Made by a program: the position numbers and the translations under genes | Notes under the pieces: generated by a model | Told to the model about the DNA's origin: nothing | Database searches by the model: none | The model's input: only the letters and a program-made list of their open reading frames with translations | In this document: piece by piece, positions 35,995-44,536 of the stretch | Numbering within the stretch: position 1 is the stretch's first letter | Layout: the number at the start of each line of letters is the position of its first letter | DNA from: Streptomyces sp. NRRL F-6492 | Lineage (GTDB): Bacteria; Actinomycetota; Actinomycetes; Streptomycetales; Streptomycetaceae | Assembly: GCF_001280125.1 (NCBI RefSeq) | Contig: NZ_LGEG01000138.1 | Location: 20,317 to 84,316 of the forward strand | Direction of reading: 5' to 3' | Length of the DNA: 64,000 nucleotides

Positions 35995-36416
35995 TTCCGG
36001 AGGGGTCCCCGACCGGCCCCCGACCCCCTCCGAGTTGACAGGCTCGCACACCCGAGCCCATACGTTTTCAGCCAACTTCCGGTGACCGGCGCGTCCTTGG
36101 CGTAACGATTGGCCAACCCCGGCGCCGACACCCCCGGAAGCCCCGTCCCAGGGGGTCACACCCCCCGCGTACCGGGGCGTTCACCACCCCGGCGCGCCCC
36201 TCGGGGACCTCCGGAGACGCCTCCCCGCTATCGATCGCTTCACGCCAAGTTGCCTTGTCGACAATCCACCGGTTGGAGAACTTGTCACGCCGGCGCCACG
36301 GGACGCAGTAGATTCGATCATGGGTACCGAAGACTGGGGTCTCGTGCAAAACCGAGGGGAAACGTGCAGGAGCGACACGACCAGGGAGACGCGAACACCG
36401 AGGGGGGCTTAGCGTC
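35995..36416 (+). promoter_or_regulatory. Long 5' region of adpA
   Basis: 422 bp without a gene precede adpA. It includes AT-richer stretches around 36235-36340 and GGGGAAACG and GAGGGGGG purine tracts just before the ATG. In characterised species the adpA upstream region is a target of gamma-butyrolactone receptors, BldD and AdpA itself. I did not find a textbook match for those sites by eye. Confidence 0.6.
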
Positions 36417-37586
36417 ATGAGCCAGGACTCCACCGCACCGGAGGCCGGACGGAAACTGTCCGGGCGCCGCCGTCGCGAAGTCGTCGCGGTGCTGCTGTTC
36501 AGCGGCGGCCCCATCTTCGAGAGCTCCATCCCGCTCTCCGTGTTCGGCATCGACCGGCAGGACGCCGGAGTGCCACGTTACCGGCTGCTCGTCTGCGCCG
36601 GCGAGGACGGACCGCTGCGGACCACCGGCGGGCTCGAACTCACCGCGCCGTACGGCCTGGAGGCCATCGGCCGGGCGGGCACCGTCGTCGTCCCGGCCTG
36701 GCGGTCGATCACCTCGCCGCCGCCGCCGGAGGCGCTCGACGCGCTGCGCCGCGCACACGAGGAGGGGGCCAGGATCGTCGGGCTCTGCACCGGGGCGTTC
36801 GTCCTGGCCGCGGCCGGCCTGCTCGACGGCCGCCCGGCGACCACGCACTGGATGTACGCGCCGACGCTCGCCAAGCGCTATCCGTCGGTCCACGTGGACC
36901 CGCGGGAGCTCTTCGTCGACGACGGGGACGTACTGACCTCCGCCGGCACCGCGGCCGGAATCGATCTGTGTCTGCACATCGTGCGGACCGACCACGGCAC
37001 GGAGGCCGCGGGCGCCCTGGCGCGCCGGCTGGTCGTCCCGCCGCGGCGCAGCGGCGGTCAGGAGCGCTACCTCGACAGGTCTTTACCCGAGGAGATCGGC
37101 GCCGACCCGCTGGCCGAGGTCGTCGCCTGGGCGCTCGAACACCTCCACGAGCAGTTCGACGTGGAGACGCTCGCGGCGCGCGCGTACATGTCACGGCGGA
37201 CCTTCGACCGCCGGTTCCGCTCCCTCACGGGCTCGGCTCCGCTCCAGTGGCTGATCACCCAGCGGGTGCTCCAGGCGCAGCGGCTGCTCGAAACCTCCGA
37301 CTACTCGGTCGACGAGGTGGCGGGCCGGTGCGGCTTCCGCTCCCCGGTGGCCCTGCGCGGCCACTTCCGGCGCCAGCTCGGCTCCTCGCCGGCGGCCTAC
37401 CGGGCGGCGTACCGCGCCCGGCGTCCGCAGGGCGAGACCGGTACGGCGGTGCTCGACCCGGTCGTGCCCGCCCAGGTCACGGCCGGCGTGCGGCGGCCGG
37501 GCCCCCCGCTGGAGCCGGGGAAGCCGCAGTCCGACGTCTACGCTCCCGGGCGCCCCTCCCTCCCGGGCCAGCGCAGCGCGCCGTGA
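36417..37586 (+). CDS. adpA: AdpA, AraC/XylS-type master regulator of development and secondary metabolism
   Basis: A 389-residue protein nearly identical in layout to characterised AdpA. It has an N-terminal DJ-1/PfpI-like dimerisation domain (about residues 20-190, with LLFSGGPIFESSIPLSVFG) and a C-terminal AraC double helix-turn-helix (about 228-325; AARAYMSRRTFDRRF and CGFRSPVALRGHF). A TTA leucine codon at 37083-37085, between the two domains, is at the position known from other streptomycetes and makes translation depend on bldA tRNA. AdpA activates or represses hundreds of developmental, protease and antibiotic genes. The C-terminal tail after residue 340 is variable. Confidence 0.97.
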   Translation: MSQDSTAPEAGRKLSGRRRREVVAVLLFSGGPIFESSIPLSVFGIDRQDAGVPRYRLLVCAGEDGPLRTTGGLELTAPYGLEAIGRAGTVVVPAWRSITSPPPPEALDALRRAHEEGARIVGLCTGAFVLAAAGLLDGRPATTHWMYAPTLAKRYPSVHVDPRELFVDDGDVLTSAGTAAGIDLCLHIVRTDHGTEAAGALARRLVVPPRRSGGQERYLDRSLPEEIGADPLAEVVAWALEHLHEQFDVETLAARAYMSRRTFDRRFRSLTGSAPLQWLITQRVLQAQRLLETSDYSVDEVAGRCGFRSPVALRGHFRRQLGSSPAAYRAAYRARRPQGETGTAVLDPVVPAQVTAGVRRPGPPLEPGKPQSDVYAPGRPSLPGQRSAP

Positions 37587-37639
37587 CCGGGGCGCCGTAA
37601 CCGAAAGACCCGCGGCCACAAGCCGCGCACCGCAGGAAC

Positions 37640-37676
37640 GACGGGCGTCCGGGGACACCTCCCCCGGGCGCCCGTC
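37640..37676 (+). terminator. Hairpin between adpA and ornA
   Basis: GACGGGCGTCCGGGG (37640-37654) pairs with CCCCGGGCGCCCGTC (37662-37676) across a 7-nt loop with a single G-T wobble. It lies 53 bp after the adpA stop and 49 bp before ornA. Confidence 0.8.
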
Positions 37677-37725
37677 GGGCTGCCGGGCCGGGTCCGGTCC
37701 CCCGGACACCCCCTAAGGTGGACGC

Positions 37726-38328
37726 ATGAACGATCGCATGGTGTGGATCGACTGCGAGATGACCGGGCTCTCGCTGACGGACGACGCACTCATCGAGGTG
37801 GCCGCGCTGGTCACCGACTCGGAACTGAACGTGCTCGGCGACGGTGTGGACATCGTGATCCGCCCGCCGGACGCGGCCCTGGAGACCATGCCGGAGATCG
37901 TGCGCCAGATGCACACGGCCTCGGGGCTGCTCGACGAGCTGGCGGGCGGCACCACGCTCGCCGACGCCGAGGCCCAGGTCCTGGCCTACGTCCGCGAGCA
38001 CGTCAAGGAGCCCGGCAAGGCGCCGCTGTGCGGGAACTCGGTCTCCACCGACCGCGGCTTCCTCGCGCGCGACATGCCCGCCCTGGAGGGCCACCTGCAC
38101 TACCGGATCGTCGATGTCTCCTCGGTCAAGGAGCTGGCCCGCCGCTGGTACCCGAGGGCGTACTTCAACAGTCCGGAGAAGAACGGCAACCACCGGGCGC
38201 TCGCCGACATCCGCGAGTCCATCGCCGAGCTGCGCTACTACCGCGAGGCGGTCTTCGTCCCGCGGCCCGGCCCCGACTCGGAGACCGCGAAGCGGATCGC
38301 GGCGCGCCACGTCCTGTCCTCGGAATGA
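37726..38328 (+). CDS. orn: Oligoribonuclease
   Basis: A 200-residue DEDDh 3'-5' exoribonuclease degrading 2-5 nt RNA fragments and pGpG, the c-di-GMP breakdown product. Active-site residues are visible: D9 and E11 in WIDCEMTG, the aspartate in [10 protein letters not shown], and H and D in [17 protein letters not shown] precedes the ATG. The adpA-ornA order is conserved in Streptomyces, where ornA is needed for normal growth and sporulation. With CdgA also in the window, both ends of c-di-GMP turnover are represented. Confidence 0.96.
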   Translation: MNDRMVWIDCEMTGLSLTDDALIEVAALVTDSELNVLGDGVDIVIRPPDAALETMPEIVRQMHTASGLLDELAGGTTLADAEAQVLAYVREHVKEPGKAPLCGNSVSTDRGFLARDMPALEGHLHYRIVDVSSVKELARRWYPRAYFNSPEKNGNHRALADIRESIAELRYYREAVFVPRPGPDSETAKRIAARHVLSSE

Positions 38329-38467
38329 CGGCGGAATGACGCCGGAATGACCCCCCGCTCGCGCCCTCGAACGCCGCTCCGGAAAACGCGGGCGCGAGCA
38401 CCCTCCAGGACCCTGTAGACTTCTTCTCGGCCGGTCGGGGAAACCTTCGGGAAAACCGCCGGGCATG

Positions 38468-38540
38468 GTGGGTATAGCTCAGATGGTAGAGCACCTGGTT
38501 GTGGTCCAGGATGTCGCGGGTTCGAGTCCCGTTACTCACC
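38468..38540 (+). tRNA. tRNA-His (GTG anticodon)
   Basis: A complete cloverleaf. Acceptor GTGGGTA pairs with TACTCAC and the discriminator is C (38540). The D-arm is AGCTCAGATGGTAGAGC. The anticodon stem CCTGG/CCAGG holds loop TTGTGGT with anticodon GTG at 38501-38503. The T-arm is GCGGGTTCGAGTCCCGT. The G before position 1 (38467) can pair with C73, the histidine identity element. CCA is not encoded. Confidence 0.97.
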
Positions 38541-38548
38541 CTTGAGGA

Positions 38549-38586
38549 GAAGGCCCCGAACCGTGGAGACACGGTTCGGGGCCTTC
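38549..38586 (+). terminator. Terminator after tRNA-His
   Basis: A 17-bp perfect stem (38549-38565 with 38570-38586), a GAGA loop and a TTCGTG tail start 8 bp after the tRNA. Confidence 0.92.
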
Positions 38587-38728
38587 TTCGTGTGGAGCGG
38601 CACATGCTGTGAGGAGCGGCACACGACCCTCCTCGTACAGGGGTTCGAGCAAAGGGGGCGCGCCCCGGCCGGGGGTAGGGGACGGCCGGGGCGCGCGGTG
38701 TGGGGGGCACGGTGGTTCTTCGGGGGGC

Positions 38729-40243
38729 CTACCGGTAGGCGGCGAAGGCCTTCGTGAAGGCCAGCGGCTGCTGGAGGATCGAGGAGCAGGTGGCGTCGGC
38801 GCGGTTCACGGCGCCGTCCGGGCACTGCTTGTCACGGGTCGAGGACCACATCGAGAGCCAGCCGAGCCCCTTGGACTTCGCGAAGTCGACCAGCTGGGTG
38901 GCGTCGTCGACCTTGAAGATCTCGGTGGTGACGTCGTTGACGCCGATCATCGGGGTGACGGCGACGGCCTTCCAGGCGGCCGCGTCGGAGAGCCCGAGGA
39001 CGCCCTTGATCTGGCCCTGGGTCGCGGTCGCGGCCTGGATCGCGTACGTGCCCATGTCGGCGCTGTACGCCGGGCCGTAGTCCATCGCCATGATGTTGAC
39101 GGCGTCGACGCGGACCCCGTTGCGCCTGGCGTCGGCGAGCAGGTCCACGCCCGGCTGGGTCAGGCCCTCGGGCATGACCGGCAGGGTGAAGGAGACGTCC
39201 AGGCCGGGGTGGGACTTCTGGAGCTGGGCGATGGCCTGCGAGCGGCGGGTGTTGGCGGCCGTGTCCGGCAGGGCCGCGCCCTCGACGTCGAAGTCGACCT
39301 TGGTCAGCTCGTACTGGTCGACGACCTTGCCGTACGCGGCGGCGAGCGCCGGGGCGGAGGAGCAGTTCAGGGCCAGCTCGTGGCCGGCGGCGCCGCCGAA
39401 GGAGACCCGGACGTCACCGCCCTTGGCGCGCAGGGCGCCGATCTGGGCGGCGACCTTGTCGTTCGCCAGGTCGGTGACCCCGCCCCACAGCGGGGCGCAG
39501 GCGCCGCCGGAGGTGATGAAGGCGAGGTTGAACTCCTTCACGCCGGTGGCGTCGGCGGTCGCGAGCAGGTCGTACGCCGGGTAGAGCGAGGTGTCGACGT
39601 ACGGGGCGAACCTCGCGCCGGTGACGGGCGCCGGGGTGGAGGTCGTCGGGGTGGGCGTCGGGGCCGGGGTCTGCGTCCGCGTGGGGGTCGGCGCGGGGGC
39701 CGTGGTGGCGGTCGCGGTCGGGGTCGGCTTCGCCGTCGCCGTCGCCGTCGGGGAGGCGGTGGCCGTGGGCTGGTCGGTGGGGCGGCCGCTGGGGGTGGGG
39801 GCGGGGCCCCCGGCGGCGCAGGTCGCCTTGTTGATCAGGCAGTTCGCGGGGTCGCCCGCCTCGCTCGCGGCGGAGGTCACGAAGCCGACGGTGACGGACT
39901 GTCCGGGCGCCAGCTGCCGGTTCCAGCTCGCGGGCCTCACGGTGACGTGCCGGCCGGAGACGGTGTGCTCGCCGTTCCAGAGGGAGCCGATGGTCGTGCC
40001 GGCCGGCAGGTCGAACTCCAGGGTCCAGTCGGACTGGGCGGCGGACGTCTCGTTGGTGACGACGTACTGGCCGGTGTAGCCGCCGGTCCAGGAACTGGTC
40101 CGGGTGTAGGCGGCGCCGACGGAGGCGGCCTGGGCGGTGCCGGTGAGCGCGAAGGCCGCGCCGCCGACGACGGCCGCCGTGACGACCGCTCCGACGATCC
40201 TGGTCCTCGTACTCGCCCTGCGCCGGTGCGATCGGGTGCCCAT
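38729..40243 (-). CDS. Secreted chitinase (CBM2-like domain, Pro/Thr linker, GH18)
   Basis: A 504-residue exported enzyme. Twin-arginine-like or Sec signal (SHRRRASTRTR, hydrophobic stretch, AQA cleavage near 38-40), a CBM2-type binding domain (about 41-130; SSWTGGYTGQY), a Pro/Thr/Ala linker (about 148-205) and a GH18 barrel with the shortened catalytic motif VDFDVE (E321). It hydrolyses chitin or related beta-1,4-GlcNAc polymers outside the cell. It lies downstream of a two-component system on the same strand, with 289 bp including a 31-bp repeat array between them. No DasR-like site is evident immediately upstream. Confidence 0.9.
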   Translation of the reverse strand: MGTRSHRRRASTRTRIVGAVVTAAVVGGAAFALTGTAQAASVGAAYTRTSSWTGGYTGQYVVTNETSAAQSDWTLEFDLPAGTTIGSLWNGEHTVSGRHVTVRPASWNRQLAPGQSVTVGFVTSAASEAGDPANCLINKATCAAGGPAPTPSGRPTDQPTATASPTATATAKPTPTATATTAPAPTPTRTQTPAPTPTPTTSTPAPVTGARFAPYVDTSLYPAYDLLATADATGVKEFNLAFITSGGACAPLWGGVTDLANDKVAAQIGALRAKGGDVRVSFGGAAGHELALNCSSAPALAAAYGKVVDQYELTKVDFDVEGAALPDTAANTRRSQAIAQLQKSHPGLDVSFTLPVMPEGLTQPGVDLLADARRNGVRVDAVNIMAMDYGPAYSADMGTYAIQAATATQGQIKGVLGLSDAAAWKAVAVTPMIGVNDVTTEIFKVDDATQLVDFAKSKGLGWLSMWSSTRDKQCPDGAVNRADATCSSILQQPLAFTKAFAAYR

Positions 40244-40385
40244 GGCGTGCCTGCCTCTGTGTGCGGGGGTGGGGGGTGGTGCGGCAGCACGCTAGCGAGC
40301 GGGAAACGGACAAAGGGGCTTCCGTGGACAGGGGTGGGGATCCTTAGGGTCCGCTTAAGGAACCCATCGGGGCCAGGAAAGGTAC

Positions 40386-40498
40386 GCCCCGGATTCCGGA
40401 CCCGGCCACGGAGTTCGCCCCGGATTCCGGACCCGGCCCCGGAGTTCACCCCGGTTTCCGGACCCGGCCCCGGAGTTCGCCCCGGTTTCCGGACCCGG
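40386..40498. repeat. 31-bp tandem repeats, 3.6 copies
   Basis: Units lie at 40386-40416, 40417-40447 and 40448-40478, with a partial copy at 40479-40498. The core is TTCCGGACCCGGCC followed by CGGAGTTC; copies differ at one to three positions. They sit between the kinase stop codon and the chitinase promoter. Confidence 0.92.
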
Positions 40499-40532
40499 GG
40501 ATCACCCTGGCTGTCCGACCGCCCGGCGGGGG

Positions 40533-41954
40533 TCAGCCCTCCCGGGCCCGTCGCGTCCCCGTGCCGCCGCGCCTGCGGCGGGCCGGGCGGTGGCCGCGGC
40601 GACCGGGGGCGGCGGCCGGGCCGCCCGCGCCGGCGCGGCCGCCGAGGCCGATCCAGACGCGGACCTCCGTACCGCCGAGGACCGAGCGGCCGATGCGGAC
40701 GTCGCCGCCGGTGCCCTCCGCCACGCGCCGCACGATGTCGAGGCCGAGGCCCGTGGAGCCGTCCCGGCCGCCGCTGTTGCCCCGGGCCAGGGCGGCGGCC
40801 GGGTCGGCGATGCCGGAGCCCGCGTCGGAGACCAGGACGATGACGGCGTCGTCGCCGTTGTGGACGTCGATGGAGAAGGCGGTGCCCTCGGGGGTGTGGC
40901 GGAAGACGTTGCCGAGGAGGGCGTCGAGCGCGGCGACGAGTTCGGGCCGGGCCACCGGGATGCGGACCGGGCGCTCGACGCCCGCGACCCGCACCCGGCG
41001 TCCCTCGTCCTCGGCGAGCGCCGACCAGAAGTCCATCCGCTCGCGCACCACTTCGGCGGCGTCGCAGCCCGCGCCGGGGCCGGTCGCCTGGGTCTGCGGC
41101 TTCGCCTCCCGGGCCGTGCGGATGATGATGTCGACCTCGCGCTCCAGCTGTTCGACGGCCGCGCGGGTCTGCTCGGCGGCCGGACCGGAGCCCAGCGAGG
41201 CCGCGTTGAGCCGGAGGACGGTCAGCGGGGTGCGCAGCCGGTGGGAGAGGTCGGCGGCCAGCTCCCGCTCGTTGGCGAGGAGCTGGACGACCTGGTCGGC
41301 CATCGAGTTGAAGGCGACGGCGGCGGACTTGAGCTCCGGCGGCCCCTCCTCGGGGACCCGGGCGCCGAGCCGCCCCTCGCCCAGGTCGTGGGCGGCGCCC
41401 GCGAGCCGCTGGGCGGGCTGGACCATCCGGACGCCGAGGCGGTCGGCGACGGCGACGGAGCCGACGATCAGGGCGGCGCCGACCCCGGCGAGGACCAGCC
41501 AGGCGGTGCCGACGCCGTTGGACACGTCCCCCTCGGGGACGAAGAGTTCGACGACCGCGACCTGGCCGCTGCTGAGCGCGGTCGGCTGGAGCAGGGCGAA
41601 GCCGCCGGGCACCTCCGTGATGGAGGCCCGGCCGAGTTCGCGGGTGGCCGTCAGCGCGTCCCCACCCGCCCGGCGGGTGCCGATCTCCAGGGGCGTGCCG
41701 CCCGGCGTCGCGGCGGGGACGTGGACGGCGAGCCGTCCGGCGGCCCCGTCCTCGGTGGTGGCGACGGCCTTGTCGAGCTCGTCGCGGTCGGTGGTGATGG
41801 CGAGGACGGGGGCGAGCCCGGCGGCCCGCCGTTCGGCGTTGGAGAAGGCCCGGTCGCGGGCCATCTCCTTGACGACGAGTCCGAGGGGGACGGCGAAGGC
41901 GACCACGACCATGGCGGTGACGGCCAGGCACACCTTGACGAGTGCCCATCTCAC
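40533..41954 (-). CDS. Sensor histidine kinase (HAMP, HisKA, HATPase)
   Basis: A 473-residue membrane kinase. TM1 spans about 5-28, an extracytoplasmic sensor of about 120 residues follows, TM2 lies near 155-177, then HAMP. The phosphoacceptor histidine is in DLSHRLRTPLTVL, the N-box is around NVFRHTPEG and the G-boxes include DAGSGI and GLGLDIVRR. A basic, proline-rich tail ends it. The GTG overlaps the response-regulator stop (GTGA), so the pair is cotranslated. The signal is unknown; the downstream chitinase makes cell-wall or chitin sensing a possibility. Confidence 0.92.
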   Translation of the reverse strand: MRWALVKVCLAVTAMVVVAFAVPLGLVVKEMARDRAFSNAERRAAGLAPVLAITTDRDELDKAVATTEDGAAGRLAVHVPAATPGGTPLEIGTRRAGGDALTATRELGRASITEVPGGFALLQPTALSSGQVAVVELFVPEGDVSNGVGTAWLVLAGVGAALIVGSVAVADRLGVRMVQPAQRLAGAAHDLGEGRLGARVPEEGPPELKSAAVAFNSMADQVVQLLANERELAADLSHRLRTPLTVLRLNAASLGSGPAAEQTRAAVEQLEREVDIIIRTAREAKPQTQATGPGAGCDAAEVVRERMDFWSALAEDEGRRVRVAGVERPVRIPVARPELVAALDALLGNVFRHTPEGTAFSIDVHNGDDAVIVLVSDAGSGIADPAAALARGNSGGRDGSTGLGLDIVRRVAEGTGGDVRIGRSVLGGTEVRVWIGLGGRAGAGGPAAAPGRRGHRPARRRRGGTGTRRAREG

Positions 41955-42652
41955 GGCCGCGGCTCCCCGGGCGGCTCCAGCTTCACGCCCACCCCGCGCA
42001 GGGTGTGCAGATAGCGGGGCCGGGCGGCCGTCTCGCCCAGTTTCCGGCGCAGCCACGACAGGTGGACGTCGATGGTCTGGTCGTCGCCGTAGGACTGCTG
42101 CCACACCTCGGCGAGCAGTTCCTTGCGCGGCACGACCACGCCGGGCCGCCCGGCGAGGAAGGCGAGCAGGTCGAACTCGCGCCGGGTCAGGTCCAGGGGC
42201 GTGCCGTCCAGTTCCGCCTGGCGGCGCAGCGGGTCGACGGTGAGCCCGCCGACGCTGATGACCCGGGAGGGCGGGGCCTCGCCGGCGCCGGACCGGGCGC
42301 GGCGCAGCACGGCGGCCATCCGGGCCGAGAGGTGGTCGATCGAGAAGGGCTTCACGAGGTAGTCGTCGGCCCCCGCGTGGAGGAGCCGTACGATCTCGGC
42401 CTCGTCGTCCCGGGCGGTCGCGATGATCACCGGCACGTCGGTGATGCCGCGCAGCATCTTGAGCGCCTCGGACCCGTCCAGGTCGGGCAGTCCGAGGTCG
42501 AGGACGACCACGTCGAAACGGAAATGGGCGACCTCGCGCAACGCCTCGAGTGCCGTGCCTACGCTCCGTACGGTGTGGGACGCCTCGGAGAGCTGCCGGA
42601 TGAGGGCGGAGCGCACGAACTGGTCGTCCTCGACCACGAGCACACTTGCCAT
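41951..42652 (-). CDS. OmpR-family response regulator
   Basis: A 233-residue regulator. The receiver domain has acidic pocket EDD (8-10), phosphoacceptor D52 in LDLGLPD and conserved K in LVKPFS. A C-terminal winged helix carries LTRREFDLLAFLAGRPG and DVHLSWLRRKLGE. It is encoded immediately upstream of, and overlapping, its cognate kinase. The ATG at 42652 has only a weak ribosome-binding site. Target genes may include the chitinase, as in chitinase-linked two-component systems of other streptomycetes; this is inference. Confidence 0.92.
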   Translation of the reverse strand: MASVLVVEDDQFVRSALIRQLSEASHTVRSVGTALEALREVAHFRFDVVVLDLGLPDLDGSEALKMLRGITDVPVIIATARDDEAEIVRLLHAGADDYLVKPFSIDHLSARMAAVLRRARSGAGEAPPSRVISVGGLTVDPLRRQAELDGTPLDLTRREFDLLAFLAGRPGVVVPRKELLAEVWQQSYGDDQTIDVHLSWLRRKLGETAARPRYLHTLRGVGVKLEPPGEPRP

Positions 42653-42739
42653 GGGCGGCACCGTACGCCATGCGGGTGGATCATCGGACCATGTGCACCC
42701 CCTGATCCGGAGCGGCCGGGGGTGGTGCACTATGGGCCG

Positions 42740-43354
42740 GTGCGAAGAGGACTGGTTCACGCGCTGGCCTGGTCGCTCGCCACCGGCGCGGCGGTCACCC
42801 TGTCCTGGTGGGGAGTGCACACCGTGCTGTCCGGAACCGTGTACGACCCGCCGCGCGCGCTGCCCGCGCCGCTCTGGGCCGCGGACGGGACGCACGACCC
42901 CGACGGCCGTCCGCTGACCTCCTCGACCCGGTATCCCGGGCCCGGCGGGCCGTCCGCGTCCACCGCGCCGGAGACCTCGCCGAGCGGGGACCCGACGGCC
43001 CCGGCCACCCCGTCCACCACTCCGCCGCGGCGGCCGGACCCCACGACGCGGGCCCCGGCGAAGTCCCCCTCGGCCCCGGCGCCGCCGACGTCGGACGCGA
43101 ACTCCGGCTCCGGTTCGGGCTCCGGTTCGAACGTGAAGAGCTACGCCGTGGACGGCGGCCGGGTCGCCTTCGACCTCGGGGAGACCTCGGCCGAACTGGT
43201 CTCGGCGACGCCCGCCCCGGGCTGGCAGATGCAGGTGTGGAAGCAGACGACCTGGATCCGGGTGACCTTCACTCAGGACGGCCGCGAACTGTCGGTCTTC
43301 TGCGTGTGGCACGACACCGCGCCCCGGGTGGAGATCGACGACCGGGCGGTCTGA
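42740..43354 (+). CDS. Exported or membrane-anchored protein of unknown function
   Basis: A 204-residue protein. A single N-terminal hydrophobic helix (about 6-28) acts as signal or anchor. A Pro/Ser/Thr-rich region of about 85 residues with a Ser-Gly run follows. A C-terminal beta-rich domain (SYAVDGGRVAFDL to SVFCVWHDT) ends it. It diverges from the response regulator and is probably part of its regulon or of envelope maintenance. GTG 42740 is used; GTGs at 42722 and 42725 are alternatives. A GTGCAC inverted pair flanks the promoter (42693 and 42725). Confidence 0.7.
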   Translation: MRRGLVHALAWSLATGAAVTLSWWGVHTVLSGTVYDPPRALPAPLWAADGTHDPDGRPLTSSTRYPGPGGPSASTAPETSPSGDPTAPATPSTTPPRRPDPTTRAPAKSPSAPAPPTSDANSGSGSGSGSNVKSYAVDGGRVAFDLGETSAELVSATPAPGWQMQVWKQTTWIRVTFTQDGRELSVFCVWHDTAPRVEIDDRAV

Positions 43355-43366
43355 ACGCGCCCCGGG

Positions 43367-43569
43367 AAGTGTCCGGAAAGTCCCGCCTGGCCGGACACCC
43401 CTAGGGAGTGTCCGGAAAGTCCTGTGCGGTGTCCGCGGTGTCCGGTGCGTGCTGTCGGTACGCCGGGCGGAAGCGCTCGTACTGGGCGTACTCGGGCTTT
43501 CGCCCGGTGTGGCGAGAGTGCGTGCCGGGCGCCGTGGGCGCCGTGCGGGACTTTCCGGACACCCCCTAG
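43367..43569. mobile_element. MITE-like inverted-repeat element with abutting remnant
   Basis: The main element spans 43401-43569. Its 27-bp termini (43401-43427 and inverted 43543-43569) match at 23 of 27 positions and both begin CTAG. The core GTGTCCGGAAAGTCC is perfect in both ends. A collapsed second copy (43367-43404), with the same termini fused, abuts it head to head and shares the CTAG. There is no transposase. The right end contains the stop codon of the neighbouring gene. Confidence 0.75.
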
Positions 43570-44429
43570 CGGAAGACGGAGGCGGGCGGGGCCGGTGACG
43601 GCTTGGCGCTCGCGTCGGTGACCGGGGCCGCTCCCCCGGCGAAGTCGGCGAGGGCCCGCCCGTGTTCGACCCGGCCCGGGTGCGGGTCGGTGGCGACCCT
43701 GCGGGTCAGTTCGGCGACCGGGAGCTCCCGGTCGGAGGCGAGCAGGACCGCGTTGCCGAAGCGGCGGCCGCGCAGCACGGTCGGGTCGGCGGTCAGCGCC
43801 AGTTCGGGGAAGACGGCGGCGGCCGTGGCGATCTGGCCGCGCAGATGGGCCAGCGGCGGGCCGTCGGCGAGGTTCGCCGCGTAGAGGCCGCCGGGCCGCA
43901 GCGCCCGCCGCACCTCGGCGAGGAACTCGGTGCTGGTCAGATGGGCGGGGGTACGGGCTCCGCCGAAGACGTCCGCGATGATCAGGTCCGCCCAGCCGTC
44001 CTGGACCTTGGCGAGGCCGGCGCGGGCGTCGGCGGAGCGGACCCGTACGCGGGCGCCGGGGTCGAGCGGCAGCTCCCGGCGGACGAACCGCACCAGGGGC
44101 TCGTCGAGCTCCACGACCTGCTGGGTGGAGCGGGGCCGGGTCGCGGCGACGTACCGGGCGAGGGTGAGGGCGCCGCCGCCGAGGTGCACGGCCTGGAGCG
44201 GGCGGTTCGGCGGGGCGGCGAGGTCCACGGCGTGGCCGAGGCGCCGCTGGTACTCGAAGGAGAGGTACGCGGGGTCGTCCAGGTCGACGTGCGACTGCGG
44301 GGCGCCGTCGACGAGCAGCGTCCAGGCGCGCGGGCGCTCCCGGTCGGGTACGAGTTCGGCGAGGCCGCCGTCGACGGTCTCGCTGAGGGGGGCCGCCGCC
44401 GCCCGGTCACGCTGCTTGTTCCTGGCCAT
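43566..44429 (-). CDS. Spermidine synthase-like (Rossmann, polyamine synthase fold) protein
   Basis: A 287-residue protein with the aminopropyl/methyltransferase Rossmann fold. It shows SHVDLDDPAYLSFEYQRRLG near residue 46, the nucleotide loop VHLGGGALTLARY near 82, VVELDEPLVRF near 105 and IIADVFGG near 150. The Y-H-D residues typical of true spermidine synthases are only partly evident, so the substrate is uncertain. The stop codon (43566-43568) lies inside the terminal repeat of an inverted-repeat element, so the present C-terminus may have been set by that insertion. Confidence 0.8.
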   Translation of the reverse strand: MARNKQRDRAAAAPLSETVDGGLAELVPDRERPRAWTLLVDGAPQSHVDLDDPAYLSFEYQRRLGHAVDLAAPPNRPLQAVHLGGGALTLARYVAATRPRSTQQVVELDEPLVRFVRRELPLDPGARVRVRSADARAGLAKVQDGWADLIIADVFGGARTPAHLTSTEFLAEVRRALRPGGLYAANLADGPPLAHLRGQIATAAAVFPELALTADPTVLRGRRFGNAVLLASDRELPVAELTRRVATDPHPGRVEHGRALADFAGGAAPVTDASAKPSPAPPASVFR

Positions 44430-44482
44430 CGGTCCATTATCGGACGATCGGACCGTGGAGGGTGCGCGCGGGCCCGCCGGGC

Positions 44483-44536
44483 GGGCTCCGCGGGCTCAGC
44501 GGGCTCAGCGGGCTCAGCGGGCTCAGCGGGCTCAGC
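44483..44536. repeat. 9-bp tandem repeats spanning a stop codon
   Basis: GGGCTCAGC is repeated five times perfectly (44492-44536) after one variant copy (GGGCTCCGC, 44483-44491). The last copy contains the TGA stop codon (44532-44534) of the primase-like gene on the minus strand. Confidence 0.95.

Noticed and set aside
37701..37716. CCGGACACCCCCTAA before ornA as another copy of the 43.4-kb inverted-repeat element
   Set aside because: Only the outer 14 bp resemble the terminus, there is no partner terminus, and the sequence overlaps the ornA ribosome-binding region.
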